Source: a virus. Taken from it: a stretch of DNA of 34,899 bases. The notes under the pieces were generated by a model. The model was not told where the DNA came from, made no database searches, and saw only the letters and a list, made by a program, of their open reading frames with translations. A program made the position numbers and the translations under genes. Below are positions 18,543-26,027 of the stretch, in pieces. Each line of letters starts with the position of its first letter. The stretch's first letter is position 1. Location: positions 1-34,899 of the IMG/VR virus record IMGVR_UViG_3300023184_000321; one strand, given 5' to 3'.

Positions 18543-20240
18543 TTATTTACTTATTAAAAACTTACCCAAAACTAAATAATCCATATCACAATTATGAAAT
18601 GTCCAAATAGCTTTTTGTGGGTCATTTGTCATTGTGTGGTCTTTTAAGTTAAATGATGTATTCAATAGAATGGGTGTTCCTGTTAGTTTTTCGAACTCTT
18701 TTAATAAGTCATAGTAAAGTGGATTATCTTCTCTTTTAAGTGTCTGTATCCTTGCCGAATTGTCAACATGGGTTACTGATGGAATGTTTACATCCTTTTT
18801 AACTTTGACAACCTGATTCATATAGGGAACATCTTCTTCTGATAGGAAATACTTTTGATAATCTTCGATTGTAACCGATGGAGCAAATGGTCTAAACATC
18901 TCTCTCTTTTTGACAACTTTATTAATTCTATCTCTAATGTCGGATAAATGTGGATTAGCTAATATAGAACGATTGCCCAATGCCCTTGCACCAAATTCTG
19001 TTCTACCTTGAAACCAGCCTATAATATTACCTTCTTCAATTAATTTTGCAACTTGTTTACATAACATTTCATCGGTATCAAACATTACAACTTTTTTTCT
19101 ATGATTTTGTAATATAATTTTAAGTAATTCAGGACTACTCCACTCCTCACCCAAATACGGAGATTGATTATCACCACCTTTTACTTTTGGATTACCCATT
19201 ACAATATGGTATTGATATAAACATGCACCAATAGCAGAACCACTATCCGATGGGGCAAATGGTATAAATACATTCTTAATTGATGTAGATGTTTTTATTT
19301 TACCATTGGCAGTTCCATTATAAGCACATCCACCACCTAAAACCAAATTCTCACATTCCCATATATTAGTAATTCTATTGATAAGAAAGTATAATGCACT
19401 TTCATACCATCTTTGTAATGAGGCAGCTAAGTCTTTATGATGTTGTTCAATTGGTTCATCTTTGAAACGAGGTGGAAATCCAATTAAATCAATAAGTTGT
19501 TGGTTAAACATATCGTTATCGGATGTTTCCCATGTAAAATAAGACATATCCATTTTAACAATATCAAATTCACCACCCATAGTAGCAATTTTATCAAACA
19601 CACCATTATATTGTTGTTTATCACCATATGGTGCCAATCCCATTACTTTATACTCACCTTCGTTTGGTTTGAACCCTAAATAAGTAGTGAATGCTGAATA
19701 AACCAATCCTAATGAATGTGGAAAGTGCAATGTTTGAATTGTATGAAAGCCGGTCTCATCACACATTGCTGCATATATAGTATGCGATTCACCAACCCCA
19801 TCAATTGACAATCCTATTGCTTTATCAAATGGAGATGTATAGTAAGATAATGCTAAATGTGAATGATGGTGTAATGAATATAAAATTTCTCCATCATATC
19901 CAATTGATTTTAATATTCCTTTTAAGTTGCCCTCCGTTTCATTCCATCTTTTAATAAACTTTCTCCATTTCATTGGATATCTTAAGCCACCCCACTTACC
20001 AATTGTTTCTCTAACTCTTTCAAATTTATCTTTTGGATTTTCATACCAACAAACCATATCAACCTCATCAATTGTTATCTTTACATATTCTAAACACCAT
20101 TGAATTGCCTTAAACGGAAAAGAACTATCATGTTTTTCACCGGATAGTTTTTCTTCTTCAATAGCACATATTACTTTACCATCTATTACTAATGCTGCTG
20201 CTGAATCGTGATAAAAGCCTGATAAACCTAATTGTATCAT
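18543..20240 (-). CDS. Carbamoyltransferase, NodU/TobZ/HypF-like family
   Basis: The 565-aa protein is full length for the NodU family. The N-terminal domain starts GLSGFYHDSAAALVIDGKVI, followed by AIEEEKLSGEKHD, the usual Kae1-like carbamoyl-AMP transfer site. HHHSHLALSYYTSPFDKA and LSIDGVGE carry the metal/ATP-binding histidine cluster. LVLGGGCAYNGTANGK ends the first domain, and GWFQGRTEFGARALGNRSIL opens the C-terminal YrdC-like domain, which makes carbamoyl-adenylate from carbamoyl phosphate and ATP. Such enzymes O-carbamoylate sugars or small molecules. Marine phages carry homologues of uncertain use, possibly DNA-base, capsule or virion-glycan modification. The gene lies two bases after the late sigma gene and immediately before the baseplate genes. 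Confidence 0.95.
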   Translation of the reverse strand: MIQLGLSGFYHDSAAALVIDGKVICAIEEEKLSGEKHDSSFPFKAIQWCLEYVKITIDEVDMVCWYENPKDKFERVRETIGKWGGLRYPMKWRKFIKRWNETEGNLKGILKSIGYDGEILYSLHHHSHLALSYYTSPFDKAIGLSIDGVGESHTIYAAMCDETGFHTIQTLHFPHSLGLVYSAFTTYLGFKPNEGEYKVMGLAPYGDKQQYNGVFDKIATMGGEFDIVKMDMSYFTWETSDNDMFNQQLIDLIGFPPRFKDEPIEQHHKDLAASLQRWYESALYFLINRITNIWECENLVLGGGCAYNGTANGKIKTSTSIKNVFIPFAPSDSGSAIGACLYQYHIVMGNPKVKGGDNQSPYLGEEWSSPELLKIILQNHRKKVVMFDTDEMLCKQVAKLIEEGNIIGWFQGRTEFGARALGNRSILANPHLSDIRDRINKVVKKREMFRPFAPSVTIEDYQKYFLSEEDVPYMNQVVKVKKDVNIPSVTHVDNSARIQTLKREDNPLYYDLLKEFEKLTGTPILLNTSFNLKDHTMTNDPQKAIWTFHNCDMDYLVLGKFLISK

Positions 20241-20242
20241 TT

Positions 20243-20941
20243 CTAAATATTTATATCGCCATTTTTATCAAATTCACTATATAATTCCATTTGCCTCTCT
20301 TTCATTTTATTTACAACTTTAGTAATATAATGTGTTGGATGGCCGGTCATTTCTCTAATAAGTAGATATAGTGATTTTTTATTAAAATTCTCTATGTAAT
20401 TTGCTCTTCTAAATAATTCTAATACCGAATCTGCAATTTGCATATCTCTTTTCTTTGGAAAATAGTTTTCTAAATGTTTATCCCAATATTGAAGCATTCT
20501 AATATTAAATGTTCTAAATTCATCATTACGCTCCTCTTCTCTAAAATTATTTTCAGTATCAAATGAATCAGGTAATCCTGACATTATATCTGTGTCTTTA
20601 TATCTTTTGTAATTTGCGTTGTTATTTAGAATAAGATAATTTCTTGCAACAATTGTAAAATAAGAAAATGCTTTACCTTTACCATTTTTGTACATATGAA
20701 TCTTTTCAATCATAAACGCAACAACCTCTGCCATTACATCTTTTGGGTCATCATCAAAATAAGTAAATTTCCATTTATTGTAAACTATCTCTGCGAGTTT
20801 GTCAAATGCAGATGCAATTCTTTCTCTATATAATTTATCTTTTATATACTGGTCAGTTGTGATATTATATTCTATAATAGCATCTTCGGTATCTTTTGAA
20901 AAATATTGTCTATTTGGCCCTCGTTTTTTTCTAGTTGCCAT
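20243..20941 (-). CDS. Late-transcription sigma factor, T4 gp55-like
   Basis: The 232-aa protein has the sigma70 region-2 pattern. A basic N-terminus (MATRKKRGPNRQYFSKDTED) leads to AFDKLAEIVYNKWKF, then DVMAEVVAFMIEKIHMYKNG and KAFSYFTIVARNYLIL. This corresponds to regions 2.1-2.4, which bind the polymerase clamp and melt the -10 element. Region 4 is not evident, as in T4 gp55 (185 aa), which recognises only a -10 element and uses the sliding clamp as activator. A role in late transcription of the downstream tail genes is likely; TATTTATA octamers in this window are candidate targets. Its ATG lies inside the 3' end of the 88-aa gene (11-nt overlap). Confidence 0.85.
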   Translation of the reverse strand: MATRKKRGPNRQYFSKDTEDAIIEYNITTDQYIKDKLYRERIASAFDKLAEIVYNKWKFTYFDDDPKDVMAEVVAFMIEKIHMYKNGKGKAFSYFTIVARNYLILNNNANYKRYKDTDIMSGLPDSFDTENNFREEERNDEFRTFNIRMLQYWDKHLENYFPKKRDMQIADSVLELFRRANYIENFNKKSLYLLIREMTGHPTHYITKVVNKMKERQMELYSEFDKNGDINI

Positions 20942-21197
20942 TGTTTTTTTGTTTGAATTTTTCTATTGTTTCTTTGATTTGATAAAATATAGAACCAACC
21001 TCATCATCCTTCTCAAACATTTCACGACTATCAATTAGTCTTAATGCTTCCAGTAATGCTTCGTTTCTGTCAATTTCGGTTTTTATAAATTTTTGTGTTT
21101 CTTCGTATGCATCTTCATATTTTTCCATTTTTTGAAGAAGATTATAAACTACATATAGTAATGTAATTATAAGTAATGTAAGTATTGTATATATCAT
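20931..21197 (-). CDS. Small membrane-anchored coiled-coil protein
   Basis: The 88-aa protein opens with one hydrophobic helix (ILTLLIITLLYVVYNLL, residues ~4-20), followed by a charged helical region to the C-terminus (KMEKYEDAYEETQKFIKTEI and onward). There is no cleavage or lipobox site, so it is probably an N-terminally anchored inner-membrane protein with a cytoplasmic or periplasmic coiled coil. It sits between peptide deformylase (2-nt spacing) and the late sigma gene (11-nt overlap), so it shares their transcript. The function is unknown. Confidence 0.78.
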   Translation of the reverse strand: MIYTILTLLIITLLYVVYNLLQKMEKYEDAYEETQKFIKTEIDRNEALLEALRLIDSREMFEKDDEVGSIFYQIKETIEKFKQKNNGN

Positions 21198-21198
21198 A

Positions 21199-21834
21199 TT
21201 AAACTATTTCGTATCCTTCTAAAAAGTATTTGTTTGCATTTTTGTATTTAACTTCAACCATCTCACCATCTTTGGATTTCATTACAATTTTATCATTTCT
21301 ACCATAATTAACTTTTTTGACAAAAGTGGTAGTATAAACTCTATCTTTAATTGTAAATCCGTCTAAGTGGTCTATTTCATGCTGAACGATGACGGTCATC
21401 ATTGTTTCCTTTGATATTGACTCATTTTGTTTATCTCCTTCCGGATTAATTTCAAAAGTTAATTCACCTAAGTTATCGGTATCAACTACAACCTTACAAG
21501 CTCTAATGGTTCTTGTTGGTTTTATAAGTGATGATGGAATAGATAAACACCCCTCCATAAAAAGAAATCCTTCTTTAGATTTTTCTTTTATCATTGGATT
21601 AACTAAAAATAATTCTTCTTCTCCAAACTTAATATAACAAGCTCTCTTTTTAATTCCCAATTGAGTGGCCGATATTCCTAATCCTGGATACTCAGTCAAC
21701 CCTTGTTCTAATTGATTTCTTAACTCATCTGCTTCTTGTTGAGTTATTTCCGATTTTAACACAGGAGTTTTAAGATACTCCGTAAACTCTTTTGTTATTA
21801 GTCCGTTAGAACCTTTGTCAACTATTAATTTCAT
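21199..21834 (-). CDS. def: Peptide deformylase
   Basis: The 211-aa protein has all three conserved motifs of peptide deformylase. Motif 1 is GLGISATQLGI (residues 51-61, usual GxGxAAxQ), motif 2 is EGCLS (94-98) and motif 3 is QHEIDHLDG (151-159). Cys96, His152 and His156 are the metal ligands and Glu153 the catalytic residue. The enzyme removes the N-formyl group from new proteins. Phage-encoded copies are known from cyanophages, where they are thought to speed maturation of proteins made during infection. Motif 1 has Ser55 in place of the first Ala. The C-terminus extends past the usual end (EGYEIV). It lies three bases after DUF2061 and two before the membrane protein gene. Confidence 0.95.
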   Translation of the reverse strand: MKLIVDKGSNGLITKEFTEYLKTPVLKSEITQQEADELRNQLEQGLTEYPGLGISATQLGIKKRACYIKFGEEELFLVNPMIKEKSKEGFLFMEGCLSIPSSLIKPTRTIRACKVVVDTDNLGELTFEINPEGDKQNESISKETMMTVIVQHEIDHLDGFTIKDRVYTTTFVKKVNYGRNDKIVMKSKDGEMVEVKYKNANKYFLEGYEIV

Positions 21835-21837
21835 ATT

Positions 21838-22047
21838 TTATTTTTTTAATCCGTATTTTATCCACTTATACCAAACTCTTTCGTGAATATAGTATTGTAT
21901 GGGTTTATAAATCAATTCTGCTACTCCAAATGCTGCTCCAACTTTAATTGAACCACTTATCAACCACATTAATAAGAATCCAATTAAGGTACTTAAAATA
22001 CGATATGATATGGTTTTGGCAATGTGTCTCTTACGTTCTACTATCAT
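21838..22047 (-). CDS. DUF2061 small membrane protein
   Basis: The 69-aa protein matches DUF2061 throughout: AKTISYRILSTLIGFLLMWL, then GVAELIYKPIQYYIHERVWY and the C-terminal WIKYG. Two hydrophobic helices (residues ~13-33 and 36-50) are joined by SGSIKVG, with a conserved His-Glu-Arg-x-Trp after the second. The family's function is not established. The ORF overlaps the 3' end of the nucleotidyltransferase by 17 nt, so the two proteins are translationally linked. As I recall, DUF2061 proteins are often found near sulfate-activation genes, but I cannot test that here. Confidence 0.9.
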   Translation of the reverse strand: MIVERKRHIAKTISYRILSTLIGFLLMWLISGSIKVGAAFGVAELIYKPIQYYIHERVWYKWIKYGLKK

Positions 22048-22426
22048 CTTCGGTATCTATATTGTAAATAACTACATCTCCATTAGAGTCGATGTATTTT
22101 TGTCTAATTGCAGTTCCGCTAATTTTTTCAATTTCTTTCGGTGGTTCGTGATAAATTACATCATAACCTACACCTCTACCATAATTTACCGATTCAATAT
22201 CGGGAATAATAGATAATAAAATTTTATCCCAATTGTTTGTAAAAAATGGTTCTTTTTGTAATTCTTGTAATACTTCTTGTGCAGATTTTGGATTATTTTC
22301 ATCCTTTTGTACATCTCTAATTGCTACCCAACAATTCTTTCCCTTTTCTAATTGTTGATTGATTAACCACTCATGACCTTTATGCCATGTTTGCCATCTT
22401 CCAATAAATAATGCGTATTTTTTCAT
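22031..22426 (-). CDS. Cytidylyltransferase-like nucleotidyltransferase
   Basis: The 131-aa protein is a minimal HxGH-type nucleotidyltransferase. LFIGRWQTWHKGHEWL places the HxGH motif at residues 15-18, and ISGTAIRQKYI near the C-terminus matches the ISxTxIR element. Together these bind the triphosphate of ATP or CTP. Relatives include NMN adenylyltransferase and glycerol-3-phosphate cytidylyltransferase; the substrate cannot be read from the motifs. A promoter-like element (22433-22463) ends six bases before the ATG, suggesting a leaderless transcript. The gene overlaps DUF2061 by 17 nt. Possible roles are NAD synthesis or activation of a sugar/lipid head-group. Confidence 0.82.
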   Translation of the reverse strand: MKKYALFIGRWQTWHKGHEWLINQQLEKGKNCWVAIRDVQKDENNPKSAQEVLQELQKEPFFTNNWDKILLSIIPDIESVNYGRGVGYDVIYHEPPKEIEKISGTAIRQKYIDSNGDVVIYNIDTEDDSRT

Positions 22427-22432
22427 ATTTGT

Positions 22433-22463
22433 AATATACGAAAATTATTCTAAACTACCAAAT
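22433..22463 (-). promoter_or_regulatory. Promoter-like element, copy 2 of 5 (upstream of nucleotidyltransferase)
   Basis: TTGGTA (22456-22461), a 17-bp spacer and TATATT (22433-22438) lie on the minus strand. The ATG at 22426 starts six bases after the -10 box. The element fills the 39-nt gap after the stop at 22466. Confidence 0.68.
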
Positions 22464-22465
22464 AA

Positions 22466-23671
22466 TTAATAAGTTTTAATTAAATCGTCTTCCTGTTTCT
22501 TTTTATATTTTAACCAAAAATTAATTGCATTTTGGTCATTTATCCATTTTGTTTTATCACTCCAATCAAAATCGGATTTTGCGTAGTATGGTAATAAATT
22601 TCTACTACCGTTGGCTCTTTCTGCATGACCTTCTGGAGACCATTCATCTATAATTCCATCATTATTCGTATCATATCCATCAATTGTTCCATCACCATCC
22701 AAGTCAATAGGAATCCTAACAATTGAATTTTCATTTTCTTTGTAATTCTCATTTTCTTTGTTTTCGTTAATAATATTTTCTACTATAACTTCATTTTTAC
22801 CCTCTTTTGTAGAATTTTTTCCACTATCTCCGTATATTTGGTAATTTTTGTAGTTTTCTTCCATTAAATCATCTAAGTTATCATATAATCCTAATTTTTG
22901 GTCATATTCCACCATTTCACCCAAAAGTCTTCTTTGTTTTTGTTTTTTTGTTTCAATCAAACCATTAAATGCAATAATTAACGCAACTGCCAATGGGTCA
23001 AATACTATTACAATCAAAAATATGAAGAATTTTACAACATTTTTCAATTCCATACCAAATGCTTCCGCTACAAATCGAAATCCACCTACTTCTTTCTCCA
23101 AATCTAAGTTAGTAATCTTAATTTTGTTAATTTCTTCGTTATTTTTAGCATTTTCGTCTTGCAAACTACCAATTTTTTTGTTAATTGTTGCAACCTGTTT
23201 ATCTTTACTATCAATTGAGCGTAAAAGACGAGAATTTACCTTACCTTTGTCTAAAATTGTGTTTTGTGTTGAGGATAACTGACCCAATTGAGTGTTTAGT
23301 TGGGTAATTTGAGCATCATTTGAACCAATTTTTGTAGTATAAACAGCAATTTCTCTATCCACTTGCTGTAATTTAAGATTTTGTTGTTGAAATGCGTTAG
23401 AAAGGTAACCAAATATACCGGCAGATGTAATAACCATCAATAATGTCACTGCCGATACTAAATACCACTTATTAAATCCTTTAATTTCTTCCCATTTTTG
23501 TTTTAGATATGTTGCAGCAACTAACTTTGCGAATTCTAACGAACCCGCCATCACCATTACCGATGTTGCGGCACCACTAAATAGGACACCTAAACCCGTT
23601 ACGGAGAAAAATGCTGCACAACCGGCGACAATTAGTGCAGAAAATCCGACTAACCACTTAAGCCAATTCAT
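22466..23671 (-). CDS. Membrane protein with coiled coil and EF-hand-like calcium loops
   Basis: The 401-aa protein has hydrophobic segments at residues ~6-24, 27-48, 70-93 and 212-235. A long periplasmic or cytoplasmic coiled coil lies between the third and fourth (LKLQQVDREIAVYTTKIGSN onward). The C-terminal soluble part ends with two adjacent EF-hand-like loops near residues 321-341: DLDGDGTIDGYD and DTNNDGIIDEW, matching DxDxDG/DxNxDG calcium ligands. Proteins of this architecture are common in large phages of unknown function. It lies one base after the 58-aa gene and upstream of the promoter at 22433. A role in the host envelope is likely from topology; whether calcium controls it is inference. 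Confidence 0.8.
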   Translation of the reverse strand: MNWLKWLVGFSALIVAGCAAFFSVTGLGVLFSGAATSVMVMAGSLEFAKLVAATYLKQKWEEIKGFNKWYLVSAVTLLMVITSAGIFGYLSNAFQQQNLKLQQVDREIAVYTTKIGSNDAQITQLNTQLGQLSSTQNTILDKGKVNSRLLRSIDSKDKQVATINKKIGSLQDENAKNNEEINKIKITNLDLEKEVGGFRFVAEAFGMELKNVVKFFIFLIVIVFDPLAVALIIAFNGLIETKKQKQRRLLGEMVEYDQKLGLYDNLDDLMEENYKNYQIYGDSGKNSTKEGKNEVIVENIINENKENENYKENENSIVRIPIDLDGDGTIDGYDTNNDGIIDEWSPEGHAERANGSRNLLPYYAKSDFDWSDKTKWINDQNAINFWLKYKKKQEDDLIKTY

Positions 23672-23672
23672 T

Positions 23673-23849
23673 TTATCTATTGATTCGTGTTAATTCAGAA
23701 ATACGCTCTACTACCTTTCTTGCATCTTCTAATGTAGTGTGCGCTTCAGAAGGTGACATTGTTTGTGCACCTGTGATTCCGTTTTGTAAAATCCTTAATT
23801 TACCATCTAAGGACTCTAATAACATTTGTATTTTTTCGTTGTATATCAT
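23673..23849 (-). CDS. Small helical protein, unknown (58 aa)
   Basis: This 58-codon ORF is short but well placed. The ATG at 23849 lies 12 nt after the SGNH gene stop, and the TAA at 23673-23675 lies one base before the next ATG. The protein is amphipathic and helical: MIYNEKIQMLLESLDGKLRI at the start and TTLEDARKVVERISELTRI at the end. A TATTTATA octamer (23853-23860) lies three bases before its ATG. It fills the gap between two clear genes with no spare sequence, which is the main reason to call it real. Confidence 0.72.
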   Translation of the reverse strand: MIYNEKIQMLLESLDGKLRILQNGITGAQTMSPSEAHTTLEDARKVVERISELTRINR

Positions 23850-23852
23850 ATC

Positions 23853-23860
23853 TATAAATA
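23853..23860 (-). promoter_or_regulatory. TATTTATA octamer (candidate late signal)
   Basis: Coding-strand TATTTATA fills most of the 12-nt gap between the SGNH stop (23862) and the ATG at 23849. The start codon is only three bases away, so a promoter here would yield a leaderless or truncated mRNA. Confidence 0.25.
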
Positions 23861-23861
23861 T

Positions 23862-24743
23862 TTATTTTTCTAAAAAAGGGAATAATACGTTCTCACACCA
23901 TAGTTTTGCACCTAGTGCACTAGGATGAAATCCATCTTTACTAAAGTATCCTGTATTCTCATCTAACTTAAGTCTTTCGGCATGTGCTACATTTGTCGAC
24001 TCTTTTCTATCTATGTTTAATAGAGTGTGTAAGTATTCAAACATACCATTTTTTAACATAGTAACTTCATCTAATTGTTTATATAAATAATTTATTATTT
24101 GATGGTTTTTGTTATTTTCAATATCTTCAAATACCGAATCCATAAAAAATTGTTGATAAAAATTAACACCTTTTAATTTACAAAAGTTTTGTAACATAAT
24201 TATATTTTCAATACTATTATGTACTTTACCAATACCACCTGCTAACCACCCATCTAAAATATAATGTTGTTGTACGAACTCCATTTGACAATCACTACCA
24301 TTTACTGTAAAATACCAACCACCTTCCGGATTATATTCAAATTTGCTACCACCCTTTGTTTCAAAATATTCAGGATGTTCTGCATTTCTATTTTTTAAGT
24401 CTAAAAATTGACTAGACATTCCACCTTCAAAATTGGGCCATAAGTCGGTCATTTGTTTTATAATAATCGGATTATCTATATACCAAGCTTTTCTAAATGT
24501 TCCACTCCACATTACTACTACCATAATCTCATCAGGTTGTAACCCACTATCCAATGCTTCTATAATTGCCAACATAACTTTCTTTTGAATAAGTTCTTGT
24601 CCTTGACTTAAATATCCGGTGTGGTTTATTGTTAAATTTTCATTTTCGGTTTTTAACTTATCTGCTAAAAATCCAATCCAACTTTCATCGGGTTTGTGAC
24701 AATGACTAAAGCTACATCCTCCTGTAATTAAATGTTTTATCAT
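23862..24743 (-). CDS. SGNH/GDSL-like hydrolase A
   Basis: The 293-aa protein starts MIKHLITGGCSFSHCHKPDE, the GxS block of SGNH hydrolases, with Ser11 or Ser13 as candidate nucleophile. The C-terminal DGFHPSALGAKLW supplies the Asp270/His273 pair (DxxH block). Family members are esterases or acetylhydrolases acting on acylated sugars, lipids or peptidoglycan. The central region is long and has aromatic patches that could hold a glycan. The start is preceded by an A/T-rich leader and, upstream, by a terminator (24758-24791) and a weak promoter-like element. A second SGNH gene lies 2 kb away, suggesting phage-driven deacetylation of cell-surface sugars. Confidence 0.82.
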   Translation of the reverse strand: MIKHLITGGCSFSHCHKPDESWIGFLADKLKTENENLTINHTGYLSQGQELIQKKVMLAIIEALDSGLQPDEIMVVVMWSGTFRKAWYIDNPIIIKQMTDLWPNFEGGMSSQFLDLKNRNAEHPEYFETKGGSKFEYNPEGGWYFTVNGSDCQMEFVQQHYILDGWLAGGIGKVHNSIENIIMLQNFCKLKGVNFYQQFFMDSVFEDIENNKNHQIINYLYKQLDEVTMLKNGMFEYLHTLLNIDRKESTNVAHAERLKLDENTGYFSKDGFHPSALGAKLWCENVLFPFLEK

Positions 24744-24757
24744 AATGTTTGTTTAAT

Positions 24758-24791
24758 AAAAAAAGGTAGAAGTGACTGAACTCCTACCTTT
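24758..24791 (-). terminator. Rho-independent terminator after Hsp20
   Basis: The stem AAAGGTAG(G)AGT / ACT(T)CTACCTTT closes a six-base loop and is followed by a run of seven Ts, on the minus strand. The one imperfect pair is G-U on the minus strand but A-C on the plus strand, which sets the direction. Confidence 0.85.
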
Positions 24792-24793
24792 GT

Positions 24794-24824
24794 AATATAC
24801 GAAAAATAACTGAATTAACCTAAT
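24794..24824 (-). promoter_or_regulatory. Promoter-like element, copy 3 of 5 (weakest; overlaps end of Hsp20 gene)
   Basis: The -10 part TATATT (24794-24799) and its flanks TTTTCG and ACAAA match the copy at 22433 exactly over 17 nt, but the -35 is poor (TAGGTT). It lies just upstream of the terminator hairpin, so a transcript from it would start inside the hairpin. Confidence 0.4.
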
Positions 24825-25201
24825 TTTGGGGTTAATTTTTTTGGTTTGGACTCTTCTTTTCTTTCGATGGTAATTAAAAGAATACCATGTTTAATTTCAG
24901 CTTTTGCTTTTCTACCATCAAAGTTTTTACCTACATTGATTCTTTCTTCGATATCCGAAACCAATTGATTAAAAGGATTTTCTTTATCCTCTCCTATTTT
25001 TTTAGCTTTGATTTCAATTTTGTCCTCAAAGCAATTAATTTCAATATCCTTTGGGTCGTGTCCTAATACTGATAGAGCAAGGGTTGCAGATTCATCTTTA
25101 ATGTCTACTGCGAATTTGTTTTGAACATAAGTCGTTCTTGTCTTTGGTTGTTCGATTGGAAAAAATTCTTCGAATAATTTACTGTAATCAATCATGTACA
25201 T
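24815..25201 (-). CDS. Small heat-shock protein, Hsp20/alpha-crystallin family
   Basis: The 128-aa protein has the alpha-crystallin fold: an N-terminal segment SKLFEEFFPIEQ, then KFAVDIKDESATLALSVLGH, KDIEINCFEDKIEIKAKK, and AEIKHGILLITIERKE as the AxxxGxL strand before a short Pro/Lys-rich tail. Such proteins hold unfolding proteins in large oligomers. T4-like phages of aquatic hosts often carry one, thought to help fold or stabilise virion proteins. Met1 (25201) or Met3 (25195) may be the start. The gene sits alone between a candidate host-type promoter (25238-25270) and a terminator, so it looks like a single-gene transcript. Confidence 0.95.
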   Translation of the reverse strand: MYMIDYSKLFEEFFPIEQPKTRTTYVQNKFAVDIKDESATLALSVLGHDPKDIEINCFEDKIEIKAKKIGEDKENPFNQLVSDIEERINVGKNFDGRKAKAEIKHGILLITIERKEESKPKKLTPKLG

Positions 25202-25237
25202 AATAAATGTTTTTTAGTTAATAATACCCATATAGTT

Positions 25238-25270
25238 CAAATACTATACCATCCCTTATTTTGTTACAAA
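25238..25270 (-). promoter_or_regulatory. Candidate host-type promoter of Hsp20
   Basis: Minus-strand TTTG (25267-25270) lies 20 nt before TAGTATTTG (25238-25246). Bacteroidetes house-keeping promoters are described as TTTG at -33 and TAnnTTTG at -7; here the -7 box has one extra base. TAACTTTG, an exact TAnnTTTG match, lies at 25267-25274 but lacks an obvious upstream TTTG at the right distance. Confidence 0.35.
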
Positions 25271-25318
25271 GTTATGACAAAACTACCCTAACTTTATTAC
25301 AAATCGGAAAATCTGTCA

Positions 25319-25966
25319 TTAAATTGTGTTATCTTGTCTTTCAATGATTGTCGACATATGGTCTGCCCAATGCATAATAAATTGTAACTTATAAACTAAT
25401 TGTTTCTTTAAGTCGTGGCCTGCTAAATACTTTTGATTATCTTCGTCATACATACCATCGGTAAGTTTGATTGCAAAATACTCTTTCTCATTATACTGAA
25501 TACCATAGTGGTTCAATGTAAAGAAAGTTCTATCGGTTAAAGTCATATATGGGATATTCTCATTACGAACAAATAGGGTTCCGTATTTCTTTTGAGACCA
25601 TTCTTCCTGATTTGGTAAATAATGTAGTTCACCTTTAACACCTAACTTTCCTAAGTCGTGATGTAGACAACTAAATATTAATTCTTCTTCGGTGAAATCA
25701 ATCTCTCCACCTTGCATTACGAACAGGTCTCTCATTTTAAGAGCGTTCTTACATACATTAAAGATGTGGTCAATATACCCACCTATATATGCGTTATGAT
25801 AGTGTTTTGAGCCAGATGCAGGTGATACTGCTAAATTACTACCCAATTCTTCTTCGGAATACATATGGAGTAATTTTTCCAATCTTTCACCTGTAAAGTA
25901 TTTTTTAATAATTCCGATAAATCTATCGTAGTTTGCTTGTAATTCTTGTTCTGTCTTTAGTTTCAT
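25319..25966 (-). CDS. HD-domain hydrolase
   Basis: The 215-aa protein carries the HD metal-binding pattern. His55/His57 lie in SKHYHNAYIGGYIDH, with a second histidine in YIDHIF (His67), and the signature HHDLGKLG has His103-Asp104. Members of this superfamily are phosphohydrolases (nucleotidases, dNTPases, cyclic-dinucleotide or RNA phosphodiesterases); no feature fixes the substrate. A good promoter-like element (25997-26027) stands 31 nt upstream of the ATG. Between it and Hsp20 lies a 117-nt gap with a candidate Hsp20 promoter. A role in nucleotide metabolism or signal degradation is plausible. Confidence 0.85.
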   Translation of the reverse strand: MKLKTEQELQANYDRFIGIIKKYFTGERLEKLLHMYSEEELGSNLAVSPASGSKHYHNAYIGGYIDHIFNVCKNALKMRDLFVMQGGEIDFTEEELIFSCLHHDLGKLGVKGELHYLPNQEEWSQKKYGTLFVRNENIPYMTLTDRTFFTLNHYGIQYNEKEYFAIKLTDGMYDEDNQKYLAGHDLKKQLVYKLQFIMHWADHMSTIIERQDNTI

Positions 25967-25996
25967 AATTTAGAGTTTAATTGTTTATAATACTCT

Positions 25997-26027
25997 AATA
26001 TACGACAAATATTTGACATTACCAAAT
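25997..26027 (-). promoter_or_regulatory. Promoter-like element, copy 4 of 5 (upstream of HD gene)
   Basis: TTGGTA (26020-26025), 17 bp, TATATT (25997-26002). It differs from the primase copy at one of 31 positions. It begins directly after the SGNH gene stop and leaves a leader of about 24 nt before the ATG at 25966. Confidence 0.75.

Noticed and set aside
20248-20255. T4-type late promoter TATAAATA on the coding strand before the carbamoyltransferase gene
   Set aside because: It ends eight bases before the ATG and overlaps the sigma coding end; a single copy in this orientation is not convincing in AT-rich sequence.
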